Shown here in pieces: positions 52,566 to 61,998 of a stretch of 64,000 bases of DNA. Location of the stretch: contig JAFAGM010000140.1 of assembly GCA_023422775.1 (NCBI GenBank), positions 1 to 64,000 on the forward strand. Direction: 5' to 3'. Position 1 is the first letter of the stretch. Every line of letters starts with the position of its first letter. Under the pieces are notes generated by a model. That model had not been told where the DNA came from, searched no databases, and saw only the letters and a program-made list of their open reading frames with translations. This stretch comes from Pseudomonadota bacterium. GTDB lineage: Bacteria; Pseudomonadota; Alphaproteobacteria; Rhizobiales; Xanthobacteraceae. A program made the translations under genes and the position numbers.

Positions 52566-53446
52566 CGGATATTTCGCTCGCCACCCCCAAGTCACGCGCC
52601 GAACCGGGCCGGTTGCGCCGCCTGTTCCGCTGGCTGGCCGGCGACCTGCGCGCGGCGCTGGCCATTCTGGTGCTGCTGGTGCTCGTCATCGTCGCGATCG
52701 GCGCGCCCTGGATCGCACCCTATGCGCCGACCGCGCAGGACGCCAACAACATGCTGGCGCCGCCCGGACCGGGCCATCCGCTAGGCACCGACGATCTCGG
52801 CCGCGACATTTTCAGCCGACTGATCTACGGCGCGCCGGCCACCGTCTATGCCAGCCTGCTCGCGGTCGGCGTGGCGATCCTGATCGGCCTGCCGGTCGGG
52901 CTTGCCGCCGGCTTCTTCGGCGGCTGGACCGACGACATCATCAGCCGCGTCATCGATACGTTCCTGTCGTTCCCGGCCATCGTGCTCGCGATCGCGGTCA
53001 CTGGCGCGCTCGGCATCGGGCTGACCAACGGCATGATCGCGGTCGGCATCGTGATGTTTCCCGCGCTGGCCCGGATCGTCCGCGCCCGCACCCTGATCGT
53101 GCGCCAGGAACTTTATGTCGATGCCAGCAGGTGTTTTGGCGCGCCGGCCTGGCACGTCCTGTGGAAGCACGTGCTGCCGAACGCGCTGCAGCCCGTCATC
53201 GTTCAGGTGACCCTGCTGCTGGCGGCGGCGCTGCTGGCGGAGGCCAGCCTCAGCTTCCTCGGCCTCGGTATCCAGCCACCGAACCCGAGCTGGGGCGCCA
53301 TGCTGGCCCGCGCCTATCAGTATATGGAGATCGCGCCGGAGCAGATGTATGCGCCGGGGCTTGCCATTCTGGTGGTCTCGTTGGCATTCAATGCCCTTGG
53401 CGAATCCCTGCGCATCGTGCTCGATCCCACCATGAGAGACCGCTAA
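52562..53446 (+). CDS. ABC transporter permease, DppC type
   Basis: The 294-residue permease has a cytoplasmic head, a first membrane segment near residues 28-50 (LAILVLLVLVIVAIGAPW), the motif HPLGTDDLGRDIFSRLIYG, loop QELYVDASRCFGAPAWH and the end LRIVLDPTMRDR. It is the last importer gene; the carboxylase gene starts 12 bases after its stop, which ties the carboxylase to transport. Confidence 0.93.
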   Translation: MTDISLATPKSRAEPGRLRRLFRWLAGDLRAALAILVLLVLVIVAIGAPWIAPYAPTAQDANNMLAPPGPGHPLGTDDLGRDIFSRLIYGAPATVYASLLAVGVAILIGLPVGLAAGFFGGWTDDIISRVIDTFLSFPAIVLAIAVTGALGIGLTNGMIAVGIVMFPALARIVRARTLIVRQELYVDASRCFGAPAWHVLWKHVLPNALQPVIVQVTLLLAAALLAEASLSFLGLGIQPPNPSWGAMLARAYQYMEIAPEQMYAPGLAILVVSLAFNALGESLRIVLDPTMRDR

Positions 53447-53458
53447 ACAGGTAATGCG

Positions 53459-56400
53459 ATGTCGTTCCATAAGCTGTTGATCGCCAACCGCGGCGAGATC
53501 GCCATCCGCATCGCGCGGGCCGCCGGTGATGCCGGGCTCGCCACCGTCGCGATCTATTCCGCCGACGATGCGCAATCGATGCATGCCCGTGCCGCCGACG
53601 CTGCCCACGAGATTCCGGGCCGCGGCGCGCGGGCCTATCTCGATATCGAGGCCGTGATCGCGGCGGCCAAGGCCACCGAATGCGATGCGGTGCACCCGGG
53701 TTATGGCTTCCTCAGCGAGAATTCCACGCTTGCCCGGCGCTGCGTCGAGGAAGGCATCGTCTTCGTCGGACCGTCGCCGGAGGCGCTCGACCTGTTCGGC
53801 GACAAGGCCCAGGCCAAGGCGCTCGCGAAGCAATGCGGCGTGCCCATCATCGACGGCACCAGCGGGCCAACCAGCCTGGAGGAGGCGAAGGCCTTCTTCG
53901 ATTCCCTCGGCCCCGGCGGAGCCGTGATGATCAAGGCCATCGCCGGCGGCGGCGGGCGCGGCATGCGCATCGTCGATGACGCCGACAAACTCGAGGAAGC
54001 TTACGCGCGCTGCCAGTCCGAGGCCATGGCCGCCTTCGGCAGCGACGGCGTCTATGTCGAGCGCCTGATCCGCAACGCCCGCCACATCGAAGTGCAGATC
54101 ATCTGCGACCACCATGGCGCCATCAGCCATCTCCATGAGCGCGAATGCACGATCCAGCGCCGCAACCAGAAGCTCATCGAGGTCGCGCCGAGTCCGTCGC
54201 TGAGCGACGCCTTGCGCGCGCGCATCATCGATGCCGCCAAGGAAATGGCGGCGACGGCGAATTACGCCAATCTCGGTACGTTCGAATTCCTGGTCGACAA
54301 TGACAGGATCAACGACAAGGCGAGCGATCAGGCGTTCGCCTTCATCGAGGCCAATCCCCGGCTCCAGGTCGAGCATACCGTCACCGAAGCGGTGCTGGGT
54401 CTCGATCTCGTGCAGTCGCAGCTTGCGGTCGCGGCCGGCGCCACGCTGGGTTCGCTCGGCCTCGCGCAGGGCTATATCCCGAAACCGCGCGGCTTTGCGA
54501 TGCAGCTCCGTGTCAACATGGAGGTGATGGACGAGAGCGGCGGCACCCGGCCGACCGGCGGAACGCTGGCGCCGTTCGACTTGCCGTCCGGGCCCGGCGT
54601 CCGCGTCGATACCTTTGGCTATTCCGGCTATCGCACCAGCGCCGCCTTCGACTCGCTGCTCGCCAAGGTCATCGTGCATTCGGCCAGCGGTGACTGGACC
54701 GACGTCGTGCACAAGGCTTCGCGCACCCTGCGCGAATTTCGCATCGGCGGTGTCGCCACCAACATTTCGTTCCTTGCAGCGATCCTGGCGCATCCGGATT
54801 TCGTCGAGAACCGCCTCAGCACCGGCTTCATCGATACGCACGTTGCGGCCCTGGTCGGCGAGGCCCAACTGGCGGCCGAGATGGCGCTGGTCGAATCCAG
54901 CATGGCGGCCGATGACGACGCGCCCTCGGCGGAGACACCAGCGGCGGAAACAGCCGTGGCGGGTCCGGCAGGCTCGAAGCCGGTTCCGGCGCCGCTGCAG
55001 GGCACCATCGTTACGGTTGATGTCAGGGAGGGGGATCTCGTCCGTCCCGGCCAGCAGATCGCTGTGCTCGAATCCATGAAGATGGAGCATCTGGTCACCG
55101 CGCCGCATGGCGGCCGGGTGACGAAGGTCGCGGCTGAAGCCGGCGTCACGCTGATGCAGGACGAAGCGATCCTTTATCTCGAACCTGCCGAGATCGAAGC
55201 TCATGATGAGGCCGAGGAAGAGGAATTCGATCTCGACCACATCCGTCCCGACCTCGCCGAACTGATCGAACGCCACGCGATCACGCTGGATGAAAACCGC
55301 CCGGCCTCGGTCGAGCGGCGGCGCAAGACCAACCAGCGTACCGCCCGCGAGAACATCGCCCACCTTGTCGATGAAGGTTCGTTCGTCGAATATGGCTCGC
55401 TGGCGATCGCCGCCCAGCGCCGCCGCCGCAAGGTCGACGATCTCATCCGCAACACCCCGGCCGACGGCCTGATCTCCGGCGTCGCCACCGTGAATGCGAA
55501 AAAATTCGGCGCGGACGCCGCCCGCTGCATGGTGATTTCCTACGACTACACCGTGCTGGCCGGCACCCAGGGCCACATGAACCACAAGAAGATCGACCGC
55601 ATGCTCAGCTTGACCGAGCAGTGGCGGTTACCCTTGGTGTTCTATGCCGAAGGTGGCGGCGGACGTCCCGGCGATACGGATCGGCTCGGCATGACCGGCC
55701 TCGACGGGCCGTCTTTCGTGCAGTTTGCAAAACTCTCCGGCCTTGTACCGGTCGTCGGCGTCGTGTCCGGCTATTGCTTCGCCGGCAACGCCGCGATGCT
55801 CGGCTGCTGCGACGTCATCATCGCCACGAGGAACGCCTCGATCGGCATGGGTGGGCCTGCGATGATCGAGGGCGGCGGCCTCGGCGTCTATCATCCGGCC
55901 GAAGTCGGTCCGGTGTCGTTCCAGTCGCCGAACGGCGTGATCGACATCCTGGTCGAGGACGAGGCGGAAGCGACGGCGGCGGCGCAGAAGTATCTATCAT
56001 ACTTTCAGGGCGCGGTCGCCGACTGGAAGGCGCCGGACCAGCGGTTGTTACGGCGCGCGATCCCTGAAAACCGTCTGCGGGTCTACGACATCCGCAACGT
56101 GATCGACCTGCTGGCCGACGAGGGATCGGTGCTGGAAATCCGCCGCGATTTCGGCGTCGGCATGATCACGGCGTTCATCCGCATCGAGGGCAAGCCGTTC
56201 GGCCTGATCGCCAACAACCCGAAACATCTCGGCGGCGCGATCGATGCGCCGGCCGGCGACAAGGCGGCGCGCTTCCTGCAACTCTGCGACGCCTTCGACA
56301 TTCCGATCCTGTCGCTGTGCGACACGCCGGGCTTCATGGTCGGGCCCGAAGCCGAAAAGACCGCCATCGTGCGTCATGTGGCGCGGATGTTCGTCACCGG

Positions 56401-56797
56401 CGCCAGCCTCACGGTGCCGCTGTTCGGCGTCGTCCTGCGCAAGGGCTACGGCCTCGGCGCGCAGGCCATGATCGGCGGCGGCTTCCACGCCTCCTTCTTT
56501 ACGGTGGCGTGGCCGACCGGCGAGTTCGGCGGCATGGGCCTCGAAGGCTATGTCCGCCTCGGTTTCCGCAAGGAAATGGAAGCGATCGAGGACCCGGACG
56601 AGCGCGAGAACTACTACAAGGCCAAGGTCGCCGAACTCTACGCCAACGGCAAGGCGGTCTCGATTGCCTCGGTGCTCGAGATCGACGAGGTGATCGACCC
56701 CGCCGCCACGCGGCACTGGATCATGTCCGGCCTGCGCTCGGTGCCGAAGCCGGAAGCGCGCGCGACGAGGAAGCGGCCGTGCATCGACGCGTGGTGA
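53459..56797 (+). CDS. Single-chain biotin-dependent acyl-CoA carboxylase
   Basis: The 1112-residue enzyme joins three parts. Biotin carboxylase (about 1-450): KLLIANRGEIAIRIARAAGD, GGGGRGMRIV and ECTIQRRNQKLIEVAPS. Biotin carrier (about 515-585): the biotin lysine is Lys541 in ESMKMEH. Carboxyltransferase (about 620-1105): GGRPGDTDRLGMTG, CDTPGFMVGPEAEKT and GFHASFFTVAWPTGEFGGMG. This one-chain order is that of the long-chain acyl-CoA carboxylase type, which also accepts short acyl-CoAs. As the end of an operon with a CoA transferase and importer, it should carboxylate the CoA ester of the imported acid. Confidence 0.93.
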   Translation: MSFHKLLIANRGEIAIRIARAAGDAGLATVAIYSADDAQSMHARAADAAHEIPGRGARAYLDIEAVIAAAKATECDAVHPGYGFLSENSTLARRCVEEGIVFVGPSPEALDLFGDKAQAKALAKQCGVPIIDGTSGPTSLEEAKAFFDSLGPGGAVMIKAIAGGGGRGMRIVDDADKLEEAYARCQSEAMAAFGSDGVYVERLIRNARHIEVQIICDHHGAISHLHERECTIQRRNQKLIEVAPSPSLSDALRARIIDAAKEMAATANYANLGTFEFLVDNDRINDKASDQAFAFIEANPRLQVEHTVTEAVLGLDLVQSQLAVAAGATLGSLGLAQGYIPKPRGFAMQLRVNMEVMDESGGTRPTGGTLAPFDLPSGPGVRVDTFGYSGYRTSAAFDSLLAKVIVHSASGDWTDVVHKASRTLREFRIGGVATNISFLAAILAHPDFVENRLSTGFIDTHVAALVGEAQLAAEMALVESSMAADDDAPSAETPAAETAVAGPAGSKPVPAPLQGTIVTVDVREGDLVRPGQQIAVLESMKMEHLVTAPHGGRVTKVAAEAGVTLMQDEAILYLEPAEIEAHDEAEEEEFDLDHIRPDLAELIERHAITLDENRPASVERRRKTNQRTARENIAHLVDEGSFVEYGSLAIAAQRRRRKVDDLIRNTPADGLISGVATVNAKKFGADAARCMVISYDYTVLAGTQGHMNHKKIDRMLSLTEQWRLPLVFYAEGGGGRPGDTDRLGMTGLDGPSFVQFAKLSGLVPVVGVVSGYCFAGNAAMLGCCDVIIATRNASIGMGGPAMIEGGGLGVYHPAEVGPVSFQSPNGVIDILVEDEAEATAAAQKYLSYFQGAVADWKAPDQRLLRRAIPENRLRVYDIRNVIDLLADEGSVLEIRRDFGVGMITAFIRIEGKPFGLIANNPKHLGGAIDAPAGDKAARFLQLCDAFDIPILSLCDTPGFMVGPEAEKTAIVRHVARMFVTGASLTVPLFGVVLRKGYGLGAQAMIGGGFHASFFTVAWPTGEFGGMGLEGYVRLGFRKEMEAIEDPDERENYYKAKVAELYANGKAVSIASVLEIDEVIDPAATRHWIMSGLRSVPKPEARATRKRPCIDAW

Positions 56798-56805
56798 GTT
56801 TGCTC

Positions 56806-56829
56806 CACCCGCCCCTCGAAGGGCGGGTG
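56806..56829. terminator. Hairpin between convergent genes
   Basis: CACCCGCCC (56806-56814), loop CTCGAA, and GGGCGGGTG (56821-56829) form a perfect 9-base stem between the carboxylase stop and the convergent monooxygenase stop. There is no T-run, so it is a weak or two-way terminator or a repeat remnant. Confidence 0.6.
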
Positions 56830-56839
56830 AAGGGAATCG

Positions 56840-58468
56840 CTACCCCAGCCGCAGCTCATCATACCCCTTCGCGGCCACCTCGTCGCATCGCGCGCGATAG
56901 TCCGGGGCGCTGCCGCTGTAGCGGGCGACGATCCGGGTCTGCTTGCCTTCGACGTTGGAATTGATGCCGGTCATCCAGGAATTGACCTCGTTGGACAGCA
57001 GGCCTTCGCCAAGCGCCTTGACGTGATCGGTCCAGGATTTCACGCCCTCGGGCGTCGCCTCCAGCCGCGTCAATCCCTGCTTCGTCGCAAACAGGATCAG
57101 CCCGGTGACCCAGTCGACGCTGTACTCGATGCTGCGCGGAATGTTGCCGAGCGCGGTGTGCGGTCCCATCAGCATCAGCATGTTGGGAAACTCGTGCAGC
57201 ATGATGCCGAGATAGGTTTCCGGACCTCGTTTCCATTTGTCCTTCAGCCGCGCGCCGCCGCACCCTCGGAAATCGATCTTGTCGAAACTGCCGGTGATGG
57301 CGTCGAAGCCGGTGGCGTAGATGATGATGTCGAACTCGTATTCCTTCGCGCTGGTCTTGATGCCCTTCGGCATGATGCGCTCGATCGGGGTTTCCGTGAT
57401 ATCGACCAGCTCGACATTGTCCTGGTTGTAGACCTCGTAATAGAACGTCTCGAGCGGCAATCGGCGCGTGCCGAAGCCGTGGTTCTTCGGAATCAGCTTC
57501 TCGGCCACGGCAGGGTTTTTCACTCGTTCGCGGATCTTGCGCGCGACGAAATCGGAGATCGTCGCGTTGGCCTTGCGGTCGATCAGTATGTCCTTGAAAT
57601 TGCCCTGCCAGATGCCGAAGCCGCGCTCGCCATAGAGCCTTTCATAGTTGGCCTCGCGCTCCTCGTCCGACACCTCGAACGCGCCGCGCGGGTCGGGCGT
57701 ATGAACGAAGCAGGCGAACGTCTCCTGGCAGCGCGCGAATATCTCGGGATAGCTTGCCTTGATTTTTGCCTGGGTCTCGGTGTCGATCTTGCCGTTGTGC
57801 AGCGGCGCGGCCCAGTTGGCGGTGCGCTGGAATACGGTCAGATGGCCGACCTGGCTCGCGATGGTCTGGATCGTCTGAATGCCGGTCGCGCCGGTGCCGA
57901 TGACGGCGACGCGCTTTCCGGCGAAATCGACCGGTTCCTTCGGCCATCGCGCGGTATGAAACGACGCGCCCTTGAAATCGTCGCGGCCCTCAATACGGGG
58001 CAGGGTAGGTGTCGAGAGCGGCCCGATCGCGGTGATCAGGAAACGCGAATTGAACCGGTTGCCGTCCTCCAGCGTGGTGGTCCAGCTTCGCGTTTCCTCG
58101 TCGTAAACGGCCGCCGTTACCCGGCTGCGAAACTGGATGTCGCGGCGCAGGTCGAACTTGTCGGCGACGTAATTGATGTAGCGCAGCGTTTCCGGCTGGC
58201 CGGCGAAATGCTCGGACCACTCCCATTCCTGCAGCAATTCCTTCGAGAACGAATAGCCGTAGGAATAGCTTTCGGAATCGAAGCGCGCGCCGGGATAGCG
58301 GTTCCAGTACCAGGTGCCGCCGACATCGGTCCCGGCCTCGAACACCCGCACGCGCAGACCCTGTTCGCGCAGCCGGTACAACTGGTACAGGCCCGACAAG
58401 CCCGCGCCGATGATGATGGCGTCGAAATCCGGAATGGTCGTTTCTCCCGATCCTGCAGTTTGTCCCAA
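56840..58468 (-). CDS. Baeyer-Villiger-type flavin monooxygenase
   Basis: The protein (542 residues from TTG 58466-58468) has the FAD motif IIIGAGLSGLYQLY, then GTWYWNRYPGARFDSES, the Baeyer-Villiger fingerprint FKGASFHTARWP and the NADPH motif VAVIGTGATGIQTIQ, later HGFGTRRLPLETFYYEVYNQ and IIYATGFDAITG. It resembles cyclohexanone monooxygenases, which turn ketones into esters or lactones. The start is unsure: ATG at 58570 adds an unfamilial tail; the best ribosome site (GGGAG) stands eight bases before an ATT at 58433-58435, where family similarity begins. It is divergent from the P450 gene. Confidence 0.88.
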   Translation of the reverse strand: MGQTAGSGETTIPDFDAIIIGAGLSGLYQLYRLREQGLRVRVFEAGTDVGGTWYWNRYPGARFDSESYSYGYSFSKELLQEWEWSEHFAGQPETLRYINYVADKFDLRRDIQFRSRVTAAVYDEETRSWTTTLEDGNRFNSRFLITAIGPLSTPTLPRIEGRDDFKGASFHTARWPKEPVDFAGKRVAVIGTGATGIQTIQTIASQVGHLTVFQRTANWAAPLHNGKIDTETQAKIKASYPEIFARCQETFACFVHTPDPRGAFEVSDEEREANYERLYGERGFGIWQGNFKDILIDRKANATISDFVARKIRERVKNPAVAEKLIPKNHGFGTRRLPLETFYYEVYNQDNVELVDITETPIERIMPKGIKTSAKEYEFDIIIYATGFDAITGSFDKIDFRGCGGARLKDKWKRGPETYLGIMLHEFPNMLMLMGPHTALGNIPRSIEYSVDWVTGLILFATKQGLTRLEATPEGVKSWTDHVKALGEGLLSNEVNSWMTGINSNVEGKQTRIVARYSGSAPDYRARCDEVAAKGYDELRLG

Positions 58469-58633
58469 AACTATCCGTTCTCGCCCCGGCGGACAAACCC
58501 CGCATGGACGCGTGGCAGGGTTGCAGGTTTGCCGCCGGCCAATCCCGGCTGGCTTTACTCGCGACCACATCTGCCCCTATCGTCGGCATTCAGATCGCGC
58601 GAAAAGCGGCGACGGAACGAGGGGAGGGAAGCG

Positions 58634-59860
58634 ATGGCCCAGGCGGCACAACGCAGGCTGACGTCGATCGACGTCAGCGATCCCCAGCTTTATCAGGACG
58701 ACACCTGGCGGCCGCTGTTCGAGCAATTGCGCCGCGATGATCCCGTGCATTATTGCGAGGCCTCGCCGTTCGGGTCGTACTGGTCGGTGACCCGCTACGA
58801 CGACATCTTTGCGGTCGAACTCGACCACGCGACCTATTCGTCGAGTTCGGAGCTCGGCGGTATTCAGGTGGCCGACCAGCCGAAGGGACAGGAGCGCACC
58901 AGCTTCATCCGCATGGACCCGCCCGGGCATACCGCGCAGCGTCGAACCGTGGCACCGATCGTGGCGCCGTCCAATCTCGCCAATTTCGAGCCGCTGATCC
59001 GCAAGCGCACCTCGGATGTGCTGGATGCCTTGCCCCGCAACGAGACCTTCGACTGGGCCGAGCGTGTCTCGACCGATCTCACCAACATGATGCTGGCGAC
59101 CCTGTTCGACTTCCCCTGGAAAGACCGGATGAAGCTGAGCTGGTGGTCCGACGTCGCCATTGCCAATGTGGATTCGCCAGACGCGGTGGTGCATTCGGAG
59201 GACGAACGTTACGACGAGATGCTGAAGATGGGCGAGTATTTCCGCAAATTGTGGAATGCGCGCGCCGATGCGCCGCCGACCTTCGATCTGGTCTCGATGC
59301 TCGCGCATTCGGAAGCGACGCGAAACCTGCAGGCGCGCGAGTTCATCGGCACGATCGGGCTCTTGATCGTCGGTGGCAACGACACCACCCGCAATTCCAT
59401 GAGCGGCGGGCTGATGGCGCTGGTCGAGAACCCCGAACAATTCGAACTGGTGCGGGCGCGGCGCGAACTGATCCCGAACCTCGTCTCCGAGATCATCCGC
59501 TACCAGACGCCGGTGCTGCACATGCGCCGCACTGCTCGCCACGATACCGAGCTTGCCGGCCGCCGCATCGCCAAAGGCGACAAGGTGGTGATGTGGTACA
59601 TCTCCGGCAACCGCGACGAAACCAGGATCGACCGCGCCGATGAGTTCATCATCGACCGCCCCAAGCCGCGCCAGCATCTCGCCTTCGGCGCCGGCATCCA
59701 CCGCTGTGTCGGCGACCGCCTCGCCGAACAGCAGATCCGCATCCTCTGGGAGGAAGTATTGAACCGCGACCTTCGCTTCGAGATCGTCAGTCCGCCGCAA
59801 CGGCTCTATTCGAATTTCATCCGAGGTATCCGTACGCTGCCGGTGAGGATTGTGAGTTGA
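58634..59860 (+). CDS. Cytochrome P450, CYP153-like
   Basis: The 408-residue soluble P450 shows the I-helix oxygen site IVGGNDTTRNSMSGG, the K-helix EIIRYQTP and the heme loop FGAGIHRCVGDRLAEQ with Cys358. Stretches ASPFGSYWSVTRYDDIFAV, FIRMDPPGHTAQRRTVAP and LATLFDFPWKDRMKL resemble CYP153 alkane/fatty-acid terminal hydroxylases as I recall them. It needs a ferredoxin and reductase, which are not adjacent. The ATG at 58634 follows GGGGAGGGAA. The divergent Baeyer-Villiger enzyme and the GMC dehydrogenase downstream fit stepwise oxidation of an aliphatic or alicyclic compound. Confidence 0.92.
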   Translation: MAQAAQRRLTSIDVSDPQLYQDDTWRPLFEQLRRDDPVHYCEASPFGSYWSVTRYDDIFAVELDHATYSSSSELGGIQVADQPKGQERTSFIRMDPPGHTAQRRTVAPIVAPSNLANFEPLIRKRTSDVLDALPRNETFDWAERVSTDLTNMMLATLFDFPWKDRMKLSWWSDVAIANVDSPDAVVHSEDERYDEMLKMGEYFRKLWNARADAPPTFDLVSMLAHSEATRNLQAREFIGTIGLLIVGGNDTTRNSMSGGLMALVENPEQFELVRARRELIPNLVSEIIRYQTPVLHMRRTARHDTELAGRRIAKGDKVVMWYISGNRDETRIDRADEFIIDRPKPRQHLAFGAGIHRCVGDRLAEQQIRILWEEVLNRDLRFEIVSPPQRLYSNFIRGIRTLPVRIVS

Positions 59861-59870
59861 CGCCCTATCC

Positions 59871-59954
59871 CGTCATCGCGAGCGCAGCGAAGCAATCCAT
59901 TTCACGACTTACGGAGGCGTGGATTGATTCGTAGTTGCGCTCCTCGCAATGACG
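59871..59954. repeat. Palindromic repeat, family D copy 1
   Basis: It runs from CGTCATCGCGAGCG to CGCTCCTCGCAATGACG, with GAAGCAATCCA inside the left half. It ends 24 bases before the GIY-YIG gene. Copy 2 is at 60286-60369. Confidence 0.85.
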
Positions 59955-59977
59955 GTGGAAAGATCTGAGGAACGCCC

Positions 59978-60265
59978 GTGAAGCAACCTTGCGTGTACAT
60001 CATGGCTAACAAGCGTAATGGGACACTCTACACCGGCGTAACATCCAATCTGCCGAAGCGTGCCTTCGAACATCGGGAGGGGCTGGTGACCGGCTTTTCG
60101 AAGAAGTACGGCTGCAAGATGTTGGTATGGTACGAAGTGCACGAAAGCATGATCGAAGCAATCACGCGAGAAAAGCAGATCAAGGCGGGAAACCGGGCAA
60201 GGAAGCTGGCGTTGATCGAGGCGCTGAATCCGGCATGGAACGATCTCTACGAGTCGTTGATATGA
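59978..60265 (+). CDS. Small GIY-YIG nuclease-domain protein
   Basis: The 95-residue protein is a single GIY-YIG domain of the UvrC-like small family: CVYIMANKRNGTLYTGVTS gives the two strands with the Y-V-Y and Y-T-G forms of the name motif, HREGLVTGFSKKYGC the helix region, and EAITREKQIKAGNRARKL the conserved Arg/Glu segment. It starts with GTG at 59978 after GAGG. It is unlike its oxidative neighbours and is boxed by two copies of repeat family D, so it may be a passenger or partner of that repeat. Confidence 0.9.
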   Translation: MKQPCVYIMANKRNGTLYTGVTSNLPKRAFEHREGLVTGFSKKYGCKMLVWYEVHESMIEAITREKQIKAGNRARKLALIEALNPAWNDLYESLI

Positions 60266-60285
60266 TGTTGCCCGGACCCCATCCC

Positions 60286-60369
60286 CGTCATTGCGAGGAG
60301 CGCAGCGACGAAGCAATCCAGACCTCCGCAAGCCGCGAAATGGATTGCTTCGCTTCGCTCGCAATGACG
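60286..60369. repeat. Palindromic repeat, family D copy 2
   Basis: CGTCATTGCGAG at 60286 pairs with CTCGCAATGACG ending 60369, and GAAGCAATCCA pairs with TGGATTGCTTC inside. It starts 21 bases after the GIY-YIG stop and ends 20 bases before the GMC gene. Confidence 0.88.
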
Positions 60370-60389
60370 AAAGAGAGAGTCGAGAAAGA

Positions 60390-61991
60390 ATGAAGCACGA
60401 TCCCGTTGACGTCCTCATCATCGGCGCCGGGGCCTCCGGCGCGGCCGTGGCCTGGAGCCTGGCCGACACCAAAATGCACATCCTCTGTCTCGACCAGGGC
60501 GGCTGGATGAATCCGTCGGAATATCCCAGCACCGGCCGCGATTGGGAGGCGAAGTTCTATGGCGAATGGTCGACCAGCCCGAATGTCCGCGGCCGGCCCG
60601 AGGACTATCCGATCAATGACGACAATTCGCCGATCAAGGTCGTGAACTTCAACGCCGTCGGCGGCTCGACGGTGATGTACACCGCGCACTGGCCGCGGCT
60701 GCATCCAAGCGACTTCAAGGTGAGGACGCTCGACGGCGTCGCCGACGACTGGCCGATCGACTACGACGCGCTCACCCCGTTCTTCGAGGAGAACGACCGC
60801 ATGATGGGCGTGTCGGGCCTGTCGGGCGATCCGCTGTCGCCGCTGACGCACCCGCCGATGCCGCCGCAGCCGCTCGGTCTTTCAGGTCCGCTGATCGGCA
60901 ACGCGATGAACAAGCTCGGCTGGCACTGGTGGCCGTCGGACACGACAGTGGCGACCACGGACTACGAGGGCCGGGCGCGCTGCATCAACCTCGGCCACTG
61001 CACGCCGGCCTGCGCGCAGGGCGCCAAGGCCTCGACCGATATCACCTATTGGCCGCACGCGATCCGCGCGGGGGTCGAGGTCAAGACCCATTGCAGGGTG
61101 CGCGAGATCCTCACCAACGAGCACGGCATGGCCTCGGGCGTGGTGTACTACGACAAGGACGGCGTCGAGCAGTTCCAGCCGGCCGAAGTCGTCATCATCG
61201 CCTGCAACGGCGTCGGCACGCCGCGGCTGCTGTTGAACTCGGTCTCCAGCCGCTTCCCGAATGGCCTCGCCAATTCGTCCGGCCTGGTCGGCAAGAACCT
61301 GATGTTCCACCCGTATGCGCAGATCTACGGCTTCGTGAAGGAGCCGACCGACTCAAATCGCGCGCCGCCGACCTGCCTGTGGAGCAAGCAGTTCTACGAT
61401 ACGGATCTGTCGCGCGGTTTCGTCCGGGGTTACGGCATCCAGTTCGGCCGCGGCGCCGGGCCTGTGTTCGAAGCGGTCGCGAGCGAGCAGAAGGGCATCC
61501 TGCCGTGGGGTGCGGATCATCATCGCGTCTTCCGCAGGCTCAACGGTCATCGGCTCGCGGTATCAGCGATCTGCGAGGACCTGCCCGAGGAGCATAATCG
61601 CGTGACGCTTGATCCCGTGCTGAAGGACGGTCACGGAATCCCTGCGCCGAAGATCGACTACACGATCAGCGCCAACAGCCGGAAGATGATGGACCACGGG
61701 CTGGCGCGCGGCCGGGAGATTCTCGAAGCTGCCGGCGCTACCGACATCTGCATCAACGACCCGATCCCATGGGGCGGCTGGCATCTGCTCGGCACCGCAC
61801 GGATGGGGACTGATCCCGCGCGCTCCGTGGTCAACGAATGGGGTCGCTCGCACGACGTGAAGAACCTCTTTATCGTCGACGGCAGCGTGTTCGTGACGTC
61901 GGGCGGCGTGAACCCGACCTCGACCATACAGGCGATCGCGCTCTACATCGCCGACCAGATGAAGCAACGCCTCGCCAACCTCTTTGATTGA
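60390..61991 (+). CDS. GMC-family FAD dehydrogenase
   Basis: The 533-residue enzyme has the FAD motif VLIIGAGASGAAVAWSL near the start, FNAVGGSTVMYTAHWPRLHP, a cysteine-containing INLGHCTPACAQGAKAS, and the C-terminal active-site region GGWHLLGTARMGTDPARSVV and NPTSTIQAIALY with catalytic His and Asn. It resembles the large subunit of gluconate/alcohol dehydrogenases rather than choline oxidase, and it is followed by a matching small subunit. It likely oxidises an alcohol or sugar acid. The ATG at 60390 lies in a GA-rich ribosome region right after repeat copy 2. Confidence 0.9.
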   Translation: MKHDPVDVLIIGAGASGAAVAWSLADTKMHILCLDQGGWMNPSEYPSTGRDWEAKFYGEWSTSPNVRGRPEDYPINDDNSPIKVVNFNAVGGSTVMYTAHWPRLHPSDFKVRTLDGVADDWPIDYDALTPFFEENDRMMGVSGLSGDPLSPLTHPPMPPQPLGLSGPLIGNAMNKLGWHWWPSDTTVATTDYEGRARCINLGHCTPACAQGAKASTDITYWPHAIRAGVEVKTHCRVREILTNEHGMASGVVYYDKDGVEQFQPAEVVIIACNGVGTPRLLLNSVSSRFPNGLANSSGLVGKNLMFHPYAQIYGFVKEPTDSNRAPPTCLWSKQFYDTDLSRGFVRGYGIQFGRGAGPVFEAVASEQKGILPWGADHHRVFRRLNGHRLAVSAICEDLPEEHNRVTLDPVLKDGHGIPAPKIDYTISANSRKMMDHGLARGREILEAAGATDICINDPIPWGGWHLLGTARMGTDPARSVVNEWGRSHDVKNLFIVDGSVFVTSGGVNPTSTIQAIALYIADQMKQRLANLFD

Positions 61992-61998
61992 GACCGCC

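Noticed and set aside
52781..55585. 934-codon open frame on the minus strand
   Set aside because: Antisense to the carboxylase and permease genes, low-complexity charged translation, no motifs.
57023..58633. Long open frame in front of the P450 start, giving an apparent 945-residue protein
   Set aside because: It is antisense to the monooxygenase gene, has no family features, and the P450 starts at 58634 with an excellent ribosome site.
59871..60369. Repeat pair read as a CRISPR or as insertion-sequence ends
   Set aside because: Only two copies at a spacing filled by one gene, no cas genes, no transposase and no target duplication noticed.
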